A DNA stretch of 52,002 nt from an uncultured Clostridia bacterium (GTDB lineage Bacteria; Bacillota; Clostridia; Christensenellales; Aristaeellaceae), in contig CAMNEH010000005.1 of the NCBI GenBank assembly GCA_946536315.1, positions 1 through 52,002 on the forward strand, written 5' to 3'. Below, one piece after another: positions 7,871 to 16,937 of the stretch (positions are counted from its first letter, which is position 1; the number at the start of each line of letters is the position of its first letter). Position numbers and translations under genes: made by a program. The notes beneath the pieces are model-generated. The model was not told the origin of the DNA. It was given only the letters and a program-made list of their open reading frames with translations, and searched no databases.

Positions 7871-8490
7871 GCGGGGCGCTGGCTTTCTTCGGCGCGTTCA
7901 ATCCGCCGACGTCCGCCCACCTTTCCCTGGCCAGGCTCGCCATGGAGGAAACGGCGCGTGACCGCGTGATCTTTGTGCCGTCGCAGGCCGGGTATATCCG
8001 CGGCAACCAGGGCAAGGACTTCGCCTTCAGCGACGAAACGCGGCTGGGCATGCTGCGGGCCGCCGCTTCGGTCCGGCCGTGGATGGCGGTATGCGACTGG
8101 GAGCTGCGTCAGCCAAAGCAGCCCCGGACCTACGAAACCCTGTGCCACCTGCGCGACGGGGGCGACACCGCGGCGCTGCTGATCGGCGCGGACAAGCTGC
8201 CCGAGCTGCGCGACGGCTGGCGACATGTAGAGGAAATCGCGCGCGAATTTGGCATCGTCTGCCTGACGCGCGGTTCGGACGACAGCGTGCGCTGCCTGAC
8301 GGAGGACGCGTATCTGCGGACGCTGGCGCCGTACATCCGCGTGGTGCGCACGCCGCAGGACACGCGGCAGGTCTCCTCCACGGCGGTACGGCAGCGCCTG
8401 GCGGCGCTGCGGAGCCTGCGCGGGGAGCTCGCGGCCATGGTGCCGCCGGAAATCATGACGTTCCTGGATGACAGTATCATGACAGACTGA
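7867..8490 (+). CDS. nadD: Nicotinate-nucleotide adenylyltransferase
   Basis: A 207-residue nucleotidyltransferase joining nicotinate mononucleotide and ATP to give nicotinate adenine dinucleotide. The signature GAFNPPTSAH (residues 9-18) is the family GxFxPxHxxH motif in a variant form, with T in place of the first histidine; the C-terminal SSTAVR matches the ISSTxIR motif. Length is normal. It overlaps nadE by 4 nt and ends 14 nt before pncB. The altered N-terminal motif is the one oddity; the second histidine (H18) is retained. Confidence 0.9.
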   Translation: MSGALAFFGAFNPPTSAHLSLARLAMEETARDRVIFVPSQAGYIRGNQGKDFAFSDETRLGMLRAAASVRPWMAVCDWELRQPKQPRTYETLCHLRDGGDTAALLIGADKLPELRDGWRHVEEIAREFGIVCLTRGSDDSVRCLTEDAYLRTLAPYIRVVRTPQDTRQVSSTAVRQRLAALRSLRGELAAMVPPEIMTFLDDSIMTD

Positions 8491-8504
8491 GGAGGTAAAA
8501 CGCA

Positions 8505-9701
8505 GTGAAGCTTGAGCCCATCGTCCAGTCGCTGCTGGACACGGACCTGTATAAATTCAATATGGACCAGGTCATTTTTCATAAGCATACTGACCTCTGC
8601 GGCGAATACTACTTCAAGTGCCGCAACGAGGGCGTCGTGTTCACGCGGGAGATGTTTGACGAGATCAACGCCCAGATCGACGCGCTGTGCACGCTGACCT
8701 TCCGGCAGGAGGAGCTGGACTACCTGCGCTCCATCCGCTTCATCAAGCCGGACTATGTCGAGTTCCTGCGCCTGTGGCGGCCGATCCGCGATTATGTGGA
8801 AACGTCGCTATCGGAGACGGGAGAGCTGAACATCGTGGTGCGCGGCCCGCTGTTCTCCGCGATGCAGTTCGAGATTTACCTGCTCGAGATCGTCAACGAA
8901 GTCTATTTCCGCTTCCGGTACGATTACGATACGCTGCGCCGGTCCGCCGAGGAGCGGCTGGACCGGAAGATCGCCGCCTTCAGGGAGGGCAAATACACGT
9001 TCAACTTTGCCGAGTTCGGCTGCCGCCGCCGCCTGAGCCGCGAATGGGAGGATGTGGTGGTCCGCCACCTGTGCGCGGAGACCGGCCACTGCGTGGGCAC
9101 GTCCAACGTGTATCTCGCGATGAAGTACAACCTGACGCCCATCGGCACCTACGCCCACGAATTCGTGCAGATGTACCAGGGCATCGACTCCATCCCGCTG
9201 GCCTATACCAACCATTACGCTCTGCAGGACTGGTACAACGAGTATCACGGCGACAACGGCACCGCCCTGACGGATACGATCACCACCGACCTGTTCCTGC
9301 TGGACTTCAACCGCGCGATGGTCAACAACTTTACCGGCGTGCGGCATGACAGCGGCGACCCGTATGAGTGGGGCGAGAAGATCATCGCGCATTATCTGAA
9401 AAAGGGCGCCGACCCGAAGACCAAGCTGCTGCTGTTCAGCGACAGCCTGGATTTTGACCGTGCCCAGGCGCTGTGGGACCACTTCCACGACCGGGTGAAG
9501 GTGTCCTTCGGCATCGGCACTTTCTGCTCCAACGACACCTGCGAAAAGGCGCTGAACATCGTCATCAAGCTGCAGACGGTCAACGGCCGCGCCGTGGCGA
9601 AGCTGTCCGACACGCCGGGCAAGGCGATGTGCCGGGACGCGAAATACCTGGAATACCTGAAGCGCTCCGTCGCGTTCCGCATTGACCGCGAGAAGCGGTA
9701 A
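8505..9701 (+). CDS. pncB: Nicotinate phosphoribosyltransferase
   Basis: A 398-residue enzyme converting nicotinate and PRPP to nicotinate mononucleotide with ATP hydrolysis. The N-terminal LLDTDLYKFNM, the phosphorylated histidine H218 in GTYAHE, and the GVRHDSGDP phosphate-binding loop (278-286) identify it. The start is a GTG at 8505, with GAGGAGG 9 nt upstream. It completes the route nicotinamide (pncA), nicotinate (pncB), NaMN (nadD), NaAD (nadE), NAD within four consecutive genes. Confidence 0.95.
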   Translation: MKLEPIVQSLLDTDLYKFNMDQVIFHKHTDLCGEYYFKCRNEGVVFTREMFDEINAQIDALCTLTFRQEELDYLRSIRFIKPDYVEFLRLWRPIRDYVETSLSETGELNIVVRGPLFSAMQFEIYLLEIVNEVYFRFRYDYDTLRRSAEERLDRKIAAFREGKYTFNFAEFGCRRRLSREWEDVVVRHLCAETGHCVGTSNVYLAMKYNLTPIGTYAHEFVQMYQGIDSIPLAYTNHYALQDWYNEYHGDNGTALTDTITTDLFLLDFNRAMVNNFTGVRHDSGDPYEWGEKIIAHYLKKGADPKTKLLLFSDSLDFDRAQALWDHFHDRVKVSFGIGTFCSNDTCEKALNIVIKLQTVNGRAVAKLSDTPGKAMCRDAKYLEYLKRSVAFRIDREKR

Positions 9702-9729
9702 ACCTGATATACACCTGTACCGCCATCAC

Positions 9730-9768
9730 ACGGGCGGCCGATCGGGATGACCGACGGCCGCCCGTCTT
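9730..9768 (+). terminator. Probable terminator of the NAD salvage operon
   Basis: An 11-bp perfect GC-rich stem (9730-9740 with 9755-9765) with a 14-nt loop is followed by a short T run (CTTTGT). The weak T tract is the main doubt. Confidence 0.65.
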
Positions 9769-9773
9769 TGTAT

Positions 9774-10139
9774 GTCACTGTTCACAGAGTGAACAGTGAC
9801 CGCAAGGGGGACTTTGCGTCCCCCCTACGGAACCCCCCGACAGCTTTGCCTGTCGTCCCTTCGGGACTCCCGGGCGGCAAAGCTGCAAGGTAGAAATCGC
9901 TGACGCGATTTCGTCCTCGCGCCGTACATGCCGCCGCTGCGGATTTCAACAGAGGGTGTTCCCCCTCTGTACTCCCCTCGCCATGGCCAGACCGGCGTTT
10001 CGCCCTTCCGCCTTCGGTCGGCTTCGCCGATCCGGCGAATGAATCGCCGGACGGTGACGGGCTTCACGCCGCTCTGTCCCCATCTCGCGTCACTCACACC
10101 TTGCATGCTTCCAGCTTCGCCCTGCCCGTGAACAGTAAC
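9774..10139. repeat. Intergenic array of perfect stem-loops, no gene
   Basis: This 370-bp stretch has no credible gene. It is packed with perfect inverted repeats: 9774-9785/9789-9800 (12 bp), 9806-9812/9818-9824 (7 bp), 9841-9850/9876-9885 (10 bp, enclosing a 5-bp stem 9855-9859/9863-9867), 9893-9900/9905-9912 (8 bp), 9949-9956/9963-9970 (8 bp) and 10031-10038/10044-10051 (8 bp). The outer motif GTGAACAGTGAC recurs at 10128-10139 with one change, so it brackets the element. It could be a palindromic intergenic repeat or a structured RNA; the sequence alone does not decide. Confidence 0.7.
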
Positions 10140-10178
10140 CTTCGCATGCCATTTCATCAAATTACGTCAAAAAACGTA

Positions 10179-10208
10179 TAGACAAACGGCAAAATCATGT
10201 GCTATAAT
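10179..10208 (+). promoter_or_regulatory. Promoter of the eight-gene transport cluster
   Basis: TAGACA (10179-10184), 18-nt spacer and a perfect TATAAT (10203-10208) in a short AT-rich patch directly before the cluster. The predicted leader to the ATG at 10328 is about 110 nt; no known riboswitch was recognised in it. Confidence 0.75.
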
Positions 10209-10327
10209 TTCTTTTGATTCATCAGAGGCCCATTCAAAACCAGCCAGTCCGCGCAGCCGGGCTGGCTCACAACCACTCAGGCGGGGCGTTTTCCCGCCAC
10301 ATCAACGGTGAAAGAGGCTTTGAGATC

Positions 10328-13249
10328 ATGAAAAAAATTCATCGTTTCCTCATTGGGCTCGTCGCGGTGGCCGCCGTGGTGACGCTGATCGTGCTCCTTT
10401 CCGGCGGCACGCAGGACTTCAGCGCCAAGTACGCGGGCGTCGACCTGTCGGCCAGGCAGGGCGCCATGGACCGGCAGGACACCTATGAGGCGTACCTGAC
10501 CGCGCACGCGGACGCCGCCTCCCCCGCCGAGAGCGCCTATGTCGAAGACATCACCGCGTTCGAGGGCGAGGCTGAGGTCCGGGCGGACGAGGACGGCCGT
10601 CCCGCCGTGTACACCCCCGACGGGTCCACAGTGACCTGGCACGTGAATGTGGGGCAGGCCGGCTTCTACAATATCCGTCTGGATTACCTGACCACCGCCT
10701 CCCGCGGCGTGGACATCGAGCGCCAGCTCAAAATCAACGGCGAGACGCCCTTTTCCGGCGCCTCGCAGCTGACGCTGTCCCGCATGTGGAAGGATCATGG
10801 CGCCGTCAAGACCGATAACCAGGGCAACCAGATCCGCCCCTCGCAGGTCGAGGAGTTCGGCTGGCAGCAGGTATACCTGAAGGACAGCATGGGCTACGAG
10901 GTCGACCCGTATCGCTTCTATTTTAATGCAGGCGACAACACGGTGACCCTGTACGCGGAAAACGAGCCCTTCACGCTGCGCGAGATCGCGCTGACGCCGG
11001 TCCAGGTGATCGGGGATTACGCCGCGTACCGCGCGGCGCAGCCGGCGTCGTCCGCCTCCAAAGAGGCGCGGGAATGGCAGCTGGTCCTCGAGGGCGAGGA
11101 CGCGTCCCTGCGTTCCTCCCCCTCGCTGTACCGGCGCTACGACCGCTCGTCCCCGGCGACGGTGCCCTACAGCGTGACCAACACCGTACTCAACTATATC
11201 GGCGGCGATCCGTGGAACAACGCCGGGCAGTGGATCGAATGGGCCTTCGACGTGCCGCAGGACGGCTGGTATACCATCACCGTCAAGGCGCGCCAGGCCT
11301 ACCAGCGCGGCGCGATTTCCTGCCGCAGCCTGTATATCGACGGCGAGATCCCGTTTGACAGCATGAAGGCGCTGGAATTCAACTATACCACGTCCTGGGA
11401 GCTGATGACGCTGTCCGACGAGAACAAAAAGCCCTACGAGTTCTACCTGTCCAAGGGCACGCACCAAATCCGGCTGGAGGCCACGCTGGGCGAGATGGGC
11501 CCCGTGCTGCAGCGCCTGGAGGAAAGCATTTACAACCTGAACCGCATCTACCGCGACATTCTGGTGCTGACGGGCGTCAACCCCGACCGCTTCCGCGATT
11601 ACAACCTGGCCAAGGTCAAGCCCGAGGTCATCGGCGACATGGCGCTGGAAAGCATGCGCCTGTACAAGATCGTGGACGACACGGTCAAAACCACCGGCCA
11701 GAAGTCCGACCGCATCGCGGTCGCGCAGACCCTGGCCGTACAGCTGGAGAACTTCGTCAATTACAACGAGCGCATCACCCAGCAGTTTACCAACTTCAAG
11801 GACAACATCACCAGCCTGGGCACGTCGATGCAGAACATGTCCGAAACCAAGCTGGACATCGACGAGATCATCATCAGCGGCGCGGACCGCGCCCTGCCCA
11901 GGGTCAACGACGGCTTCTTCGCGAAGGCCGCGCACGAGATCCGCTCCTGCTGGGCGAGCTTCTTCGTGGATTACAACTCCCTGGGCGACAAGTACGAGGA
12001 CGATGACAACGTCATCGAGGTCTGGATCGTCACCGGTCGCGACCAGTCCACGGTGCTGAAGACCATGGTGGACGACGATTTCACCCCCAAGACAGCCGAG
12101 GCCGGCCACCGCATCAACGTCAACGTCAAGCTGGTCGTCGCGGAGACGCTGCTGACCGCCGTCGTCGCCGGCAACGGCCCGGACGTGGTGCTCTCCGTCG
12201 GGTCATGGTTCCCGGTCAACTACGCGATGCGCAACGCGGTCGAGGACCTGTCCAAGCTGCCCGGCTATGCCGAAACCGTCGCGCCGTTCTATGAGAGCGC
12301 GCTCACCCCGGCGATGTACAACGGCGGCGTGTACGCGCTGCCGGAAACGCAGGAGTTTTCCGTGCTCTTCTACCGCGAGGACGTCATGGAGGAGCTCGGG
12401 CTGGAGGTGCCCAACTCCTGGGAAGAGCTGATTGCGCTGCTGCCCACCATTCAGGGCAACAACATGTCCGTGGGCGTCCCTTATCCGGACATCACCACGG
12501 TGGACATGTCCATCCTGAACTCCATGATTTACCAGCAGGGCGGGCAGATTTACGACGAGCGCGGCATCAAAACGATGATCGACAATGAAAACGGCGTCGC
12601 GGCGTTCAAGCAGTACACCTCCCTGTACAACGACTACGGCCTGCCGACGGTGTACGACTTCGCCACGCGCTTCCGTTCCGGCGAGATGCCCATGGGCGTG
12701 GCGGCCTACAGCGTGTACAACACGCTGGCGGTGTCCGCGCCGGAAATCCGCGGCCTGTGGGATTTCACCCTCTTCCCGGGCACGGTGCGCGAGGACGGCA
12801 CCCTGGACCGCTCCGTGCACTCGGCCGGACTGTGCTGCATGATGATCAAGCCTGAAAACAAATACGCCCCGGAGCGGGCCCAGAAGATCAAGGACATGGC
12901 CTGGGAGTTCATGCGCTGGTGGGTGAGCAAGGACACGCAGGTGCGCTTCGGCCGCGAGATCGAAGCGGTGCTCGGCTCCTCCGCCCGCTATACCACCGCC
13001 AACCGCGACGCGCTCAGGGAGCTGGCGTGGAACAGCCAGCAGCGCAGCGTGCTGGAAACGCAGATGGCCTCCGCCGTCGGCTTCCGCGAGATCGCGGGCG
13101 GCTATTCCACCACCCGCCACATGACCAACGCGATCCGCCGCGTCATCAATGAAAAATCCGACCCCCGCGAAACGCTGCTCACCTATTCAAAGACCATCAA
13201 CGACGAGATACGCATCAAACGTCAGGAATTCGGACTGGCGCTCGAATAA
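10328..13249 (+). CDS. Membrane-anchored ABC solute-binding protein with two N-terminal carbohydrate-binding-like domains
   Basis: A 973-residue protein, about twice the usual length of a solute-binding protein. Residues 7-26 form one hydrophobic segment with no cysteine lipobox, so it is probably held by an uncleaved N-terminal anchor. Two beta-rich domains follow (about 70-225 and 250-390); both have the pattern of CBM6/35-like jelly rolls, such as WHVNVGQAGFYNIRL and WAFDVPQDGWYTITVKARQ with aromatic residues. Residues 395-510 are helical, and about 562-970 is a family 1 extracellular solute-binding domain (GNGPDVVLSVGSW, ALPETQEFSVLFYRED). The start at 10328 is preferred because the anchor begins there; a frame extension to 10214 lies upstream of any ribosome site. 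It heads the cluster and would deliver an oligosaccharide to the permeases; the substrate is unknown. Confidence 0.85.
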   Translation: MKKIHRFLIGLVAVAAVVTLIVLLSGGTQDFSAKYAGVDLSARQGAMDRQDTYEAYLTAHADAASPAESAYVEDITAFEGEAEVRADEDGRPAVYTPDGSTVTWHVNVGQAGFYNIRLDYLTTASRGVDIERQLKINGETPFSGASQLTLSRMWKDHGAVKTDNQGNQIRPSQVEEFGWQQVYLKDSMGYEVDPYRFYFNAGDNTVTLYAENEPFTLREIALTPVQVIGDYAAYRAAQPASSASKEAREWQLVLEGEDASLRSSPSLYRRYDRSSPATVPYSVTNTVLNYIGGDPWNNAGQWIEWAFDVPQDGWYTITVKARQAYQRGAISCRSLYIDGEIPFDSMKALEFNYTTSWELMTLSDENKKPYEFYLSKGTHQIRLEATLGEMGPVLQRLEESIYNLNRIYRDILVLTGVNPDRFRDYNLAKVKPEVIGDMALESMRLYKIVDDTVKTTGQKSDRIAVAQTLAVQLENFVNYNERITQQFTNFKDNITSLGTSMQNMSETKLDIDEIIISGADRALPRVNDGFFAKAAHEIRSCWASFFVDYNSLGDKYEDDDNVIEVWIVTGRDQSTVLKTMVDDDFTPKTAEAGHRINVNVKLVVAETLLTAVVAGNGPDVVLSVGSWFPVNYAMRNAVEDLSKLPGYAETVAPFYESALTPAMYNGGVYALPETQEFSVLFYREDVMEELGLEVPNSWEELIALLPTIQGNNMSVGVPYPDITTVDMSILNSMIYQQGGQIYDERGIKTMIDNENGVAAFKQYTSLYNDYGLPTVYDFATRFRSGEMPMGVAAYSVYNTLAVSAPEIRGLWDFTLFPGTVREDGTLDRSVHSAGLCCMMIKPENKYAPERAQKIKDMAWEFMRWWVSKDTQVRFGREIEAVLGSSARYTTANRDALRELAWNSQQRSVLETQMASAVGFREIAGGYSTTRHMTNAIRRVINEKSDPRETLLTYSKTINDEIRIKRQEFGLALE

Positions 13250-13276
13250 CAGATCATGAGAAAGGAGGGAAGCCTG

Positions 13277-14215
13277 ATGCAGTCAACTTTCGGAAAGTAT
13301 CTGAACCTGAAGAAGCAGCGCGCCGCGTACAGCTGGGCGAGGGCCAAGCGCATGAAGGTATGCTACCTGTTCCTCGCGCCCTACGCCATCCTGTTTACCG
13401 CCTTCGTCATCCTGCCCATCGTCACGTCCATTTACTACAGCTTCACGTATTACAACATTCTGGAGCCCCCGAAGTTCATCGGTTTCCAGAACTATGTCAA
13501 CCTGATCCTGCAGGACGAAGTATTCCTGACGGCCGTGCGGAACACCTTTGTCATCGCCGTCATTACGGGCCCGATCGGCTATATCCTGTCGTTCCTGTTC
13601 GCATGGTTCATCAATGAGCTGCCGCGCTGGATCCGCACGATCGCGGTCGTCGTGTTCTACGCGCCGTCCATCGCCAGCAACGCGTACTACATCTTTAGCA
13701 TCATCTTCCGCGGCGACGCGTACGGCTACCTGAACAGCTTCCTGCTGCAGTTCGGCCTGGTCGATTCCCCGCTGCTGTTCCTGCTGGATCCCAAGTACAT
13801 CCTGCCGGTCATCATCATCGTTATCCTGTGGATGAGCATGGGCACGGGCTTCCTGAGCTTCGTCGCCGGCCTGCAGGGCGTGGACCGCAGCATGTACGAG
13901 GCCGGCTACGTGGACGGCATCCGCAACCGCTGGCAGGAGCTGTATCACATCACCCTGCCGAGCATGAAGCCCATGCTGCTGTTCGGCGCGGTCATGTCCA
14001 TCACCTCCTCGTTCAACGTGTGCGACGTACCGCGCGCCCTGGCGGGCTACCCCTCCACGGACTACGCGGCGCGCACCATCGTCACGCACCTGTTTGACTA
14101 CGGCTTCTCGCGGTTTGAAATGGGCTATGCCTCCGCGATCGCGACGGTGCTGTTCGTGGTGATGATTGTGTGCAACAAGGTCATTCAGTCTGCGCTGAGG
14201 AAGGTGGGCACATGA
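13277..14215 (+). CDS. Sugar ABC transporter permease (MalF/LplB-like), pair 1
   Basis: A 312-residue inner-membrane permease with about six membrane segments (first at FLAPYAILFTAFVILP) and the cytoplasmic EAA loop seen as YEAGYVDGIRNRWQELYHITLP, which docks on the ATPase. It belongs to the carbohydrate CUT1 family. The start at 13277 is chosen over an ATG at 13256 because AAAGGAGGG lies 7 nt upstream of it. It overlaps the next permease by 4 nt (ATGA), as expected for a heterodimeric pair. Confidence 0.92.
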   Translation: MQSTFGKYLNLKKQRAAYSWARAKRMKVCYLFLAPYAILFTAFVILPIVTSIYYSFTYYNILEPPKFIGFQNYVNLILQDEVFLTAVRNTFVIAVITGPIGYILSFLFAWFINELPRWIRTIAVVVFYAPSIASNAYYIFSIIFRGDAYGYLNSFLLQFGLVDSPLLFLLDPKYILPVIIIVILWMSMGTGFLSFVAGLQGVDRSMYEAGYVDGIRNRWQELYHITLPSMKPMLLFGAVMSITSSFNVCDVPRALAGYPSTDYAARTIVTHLFDYGFSRFEMGYASAIATVLFVVMIVCNKVIQSALRKVGT

Positions 14216-15387
14216 GCGAGAATAACAATCAGCAGCCTCAGAAATGGACCCGCGCGGACGAGCTGCACGCGCAGCGCGTCCGCCTGGGCGAGATCCGTGA
14301 AGAAGAGGCCTTCAACAAAAAGCGCTACGCGCTGATTGCGGGCATTGTGCTCCTGCTGATGATTGCGCTGATCCTTCTGGCCGGCTGGCGAATCAGCGCC
14401 ATCAACCAGAATATCATCTCCGGCAGCGCGGAAAAGCTGTTCGACCAGGACTACGAGTCCGTCTACCTGTTCGGGCGGGTGGTGCTCATCATCCTGGCGG
14501 CGGGCTACGCCTTCTACGCGCTGATCAAAATCATCGCGCCGAAGCGCCGCAAGCCCAACCGCTCGTTCTGGGGCGACCTGGGCATCTACGTGATGCTGGC
14601 CATCGTCGCGGTGGCGATGGCGTTCCCGCTGGTCTTCTCCATCGGGTCCGCGCTGAAGCCGCTGGACGAGCTGTTCCGTTTCCCGCCGACGGTGTTCCCG
14701 CGGCGGCCCACGCTGGACAACTTCTCCGACCTGTTTGTGACCATGGGCCAGAGCTGGGTCCCCTTCTCGCGCTACCTGGTCAATACGGTGTTCATCACCT
14801 TCGCCGGTACGTTCGGGCACGTGGTGATCGCGTCCATGGCCGCGTTCGTGCTCGCGAAGTATAACTTCCCGGGCAGCAAAACGTTTTTCTCCATCGTCGT
14901 GACCGCCCTGATGTTCTCCGGCTATGTCACCGGCATCCCGAACTATGTGATCATGAGCCGCCTGGGCATGATCGACACCTACTGGGCCATCATCCTGCCC
15001 GCGTTCGCCGCGCCGATCGGACTGTTCCTGATGAAGCAGTTCATGGAGGGCCTGCCCGATTCCCTGATCGAGGCGGCGCACCTGGACGGCGCCGGTGAAT
15101 TCCGCATCTTCTGGTCCATCATCATGCCCAACGTCAAGCCGGCGTGGCTGACCATCATCATTTTCTCGGTGCAGAACCTGTGGAACACCAACGCCTCCAC
15201 CGTCATCTACTCCGAACAGAAAAAGACACTGGTCTACGCCCTGCAGCAGATCCAGGCCGGCGGCATCGCACGCACCGGTCAGGCGGCGGCGGTCACGGTC
15301 GTCGTCATGGTGGTGCCTATCACCATTTTCATCCTCTCGCAGAGCCGTATTCTTGAAACCATGGCCAGCTCCGGTCTGAAGGACTGA
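14212..15387 (+). CDS. Sugar ABC transporter permease (MalG-like) with extra N-terminal membrane segments, pair 1
   Basis: A 391-residue CUT1 permease, about 100 residues longer than usual. The core (from about residue 110) has six segments and the EAA motif EAAHLDGAGEFRIFWSIIMP. The additional N-terminal region has a charged cytoplasmic start and two hydrophobic segments (about 43-63 and 88-108) not found in standard MalG/YtcP proteins. Its GAGGAAGG ribosome site lies inside the 3' end of the previous gene and the start overlaps its stop (ATGA). Partner of the preceding permease. Confidence 0.9.
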   Translation: MSENNNQQPQKWTRADELHAQRVRLGEIREEEAFNKKRYALIAGIVLLLMIALILLAGWRISAINQNIISGSAEKLFDQDYESVYLFGRVVLIILAAGYAFYALIKIIAPKRRKPNRSFWGDLGIYVMLAIVAVAMAFPLVFSIGSALKPLDELFRFPPTVFPRRPTLDNFSDLFVTMGQSWVPFSRYLVNTVFITFAGTFGHVVIASMAAFVLAKYNFPGSKTFFSIVVTALMFSGYVTGIPNYVIMSRLGMIDTYWAIILPAFAAPIGLFLMKQFMEGLPDSLIEAAHLDGAGEFRIFWSIIMPNVKPAWLTIIIFSVQNLWNTNASTVIYSEQKKTLVYALQQIQAGGIARTGQAAAVTVVVMVVPITIFILSQSRILETMASSGLKD

Positions 15388-15425
15388 TCTGGCTGACCGA
15401 TCATGTGATGAGGAGGGAAATGACT

Positions 15426-16937
15426 GTGAAAAGACTGAGCCTGTGGCTCGCGTTCTGTCTGGCGGCCGCGCTCGCGCTTCAGCCGCTGGCGGCCATGGCC
15501 ATAGAAGACGGCTATTCGAGCACCTATACCTACAACTACGATTACTGGGGCGATGTCCGCGAATCCCCGGACGCCTACCGCGTGGACCAGGTCCTGTACA
15601 GCCAGACGCTGGGGCTGGAAACGCCCATGCGCTCCCCGCAGAGCCTGTTTGCGCAGGGGAACGACCTGTATGTGGTGGACAGCGGCAACAACCGCATTCT
15701 TGAGATCCACCGCGAGGGCAACGATTACAGCCTGACGCGGATCATTGACCACGCGGACGGCGCGGAGCCGGCCACCTTCAATACGCCGCGCGACGTGGCC
15801 GTCGACGAGGAGGGCAACATCTACGTCGCGGACCTGAATAACCACCGCGTGCTGATGATGGACAAGGACCTGCAGTTCATCCGCTCCTATGAAAAGCCCA
15901 ATGACTCCACATTTGACCAGGCGCTGAATTTCCTGCCCAACAAGATCAACGTGGACAGCTCCGGGCGCGTGTTCGTGCTCGCGACCAACGTGAACAAGGG
16001 CCTGATCAAATACGAGGCGGACGGCACCTTCACCGGCTACATCGGCGCCAACAAGGTGACCTACGACCTGTGGGACTACATCTGGAAGTCCTTCTTCACC
16101 ACCAAGGAGCAGCGCGCGCAGCAGGAGTCCTTCGTGCCCACCGAGTATGAGAACATTTACATCGACGAGGGCGGCTTCATCTACGCCACCAACACGGTGT
16201 TCAGCGAGTACGACCTGCTGTACGACGTGGCCAAGCCCATCCGCCGGCTGAACAGCATCGGCAACGATATCCTGATCAAAAACGACCGCTATCCCCCGAT
16301 CGGGGACCTGGAATGGGTGGAGCAGAGCCAGAACGACGGCCCCTCCAAGTTCAAGGACATCACGGTGCTGGACAACGACATTTACGTCGCGTTCGACCGC
16401 ACCAGGGGCCGCGTGTTCGGCTATGATCCCCAGGGCATCATGCTGTGGGCGTTCGGCACCAAGGGCAATTACGAAGGCGCGTTCCAGGGCGCGATTTCCA
16501 TCGAGCACATGGGGCACGACCTGTACTGCCTGGACGAAAACGAATGCAGCATCACCGTGTTCACCCCGACGGAATACGGCAACCTGATTTACCAGGCCAA
16601 CGACGAATACCTGAAGGGCGATTACGACAAATCCGCGGATACCTGGCGAGAGCTGCTGACGATGAACGCCAACTACAACCTCGCGTTCATCGGCATCGGG
16701 CGCAGCCTGGTGCGCCAGGAGCACTACGAGGAAGCGATGCACTACTTTGAAATGGCGCACGACCGGGAAAACTACGGCCGCGCCTACCGCTACTACCGCA
16801 AGATCGCCATTGAGCGCAACATCGGCTGGGTGGTGGCCGTCATCGTCCTGCTGCTGGCCGTTCCGTTCGCCATTGGCCGTGCCCGCAAGATGAAAGAGGA
16901 GGTGAAACACTATGAGCGTACTGGGCTTCTCAGCTGA
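15426..16937 (+). CDS. Exported NHL-repeat beta-propeller protein with TPR region and C-terminal membrane anchor
   Basis: About 503 residues. A signal peptide (VKRLSLWLAFCLAAALALQPLAAMA) precedes NHL repeats, for instance GNDLYVVDSGNNRIL and GNIYVADLNNHRVLMMD, predicting an extracytoplasmic propeller up to about residue 395. Residues about 395-455 look like TPR helices (AFIGIGRSLVRQEHYEEAMHYF), and a single membrane helix near 466-483 is followed by a short basic cytoplasmic tail. Such propellers mediate binding rather than catalysis. The start is taken as GTG 15426, because AGGAGG is 9 nt upstream; ATG 15420 is only 3 nt from that site. It overlaps the next gene by 26 nt. Confidence 0.8.
   Translation: MKRLSLWLAFCLAAALALQPLAAMAIEDGYSSTYTYNYDYWGDVRESPDAYRVDQVLYSQTLGLETPMRSPQSLFAQGNDLYVVDSGNNRILEIHREGNDYSLTRIIDHADGAEPATFNTPRDVAVDEEGNIYVADLNNHRVLMMDKDLQFIRSYEKPNDSTFDQALNFLPNKINVDSSGRVFVLATNVNKGLIKYEADGTFTGYIGANKVTYDLWDYIWKSFFTTKEQRAQQESFVPTEYENIYIDEGGFIYATNTVFSEYDLLYDVAKPIRRLNSIGNDILIKNDRYPPIGDLEWVEQSQNDGPSKFKDITVLDNDIYVAFDRTRGRVFGYDPQGIMLWAFGTKGNYEGAFQGAISIEHMGHDLYCLDENECSITVFTPTEYGNLIYQANDEYLKGDYDKSADTWRELLTMNANYNLAFIGIGRSLVRQEHYEEAMHYFEMAHDRENYGRAYRYYRKIAIERNIGWVVAVIVLLLAVPFAIGRARKMKEEVKHYERTGLLS

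Noticed and set aside
9825-10160. A 111-residue minus-strand frame, and a 67-residue plus-strand frame, in the stem-loop array.
   Set aside because: The region consists of inverted repeats; no ribosome site or protein motif is present.
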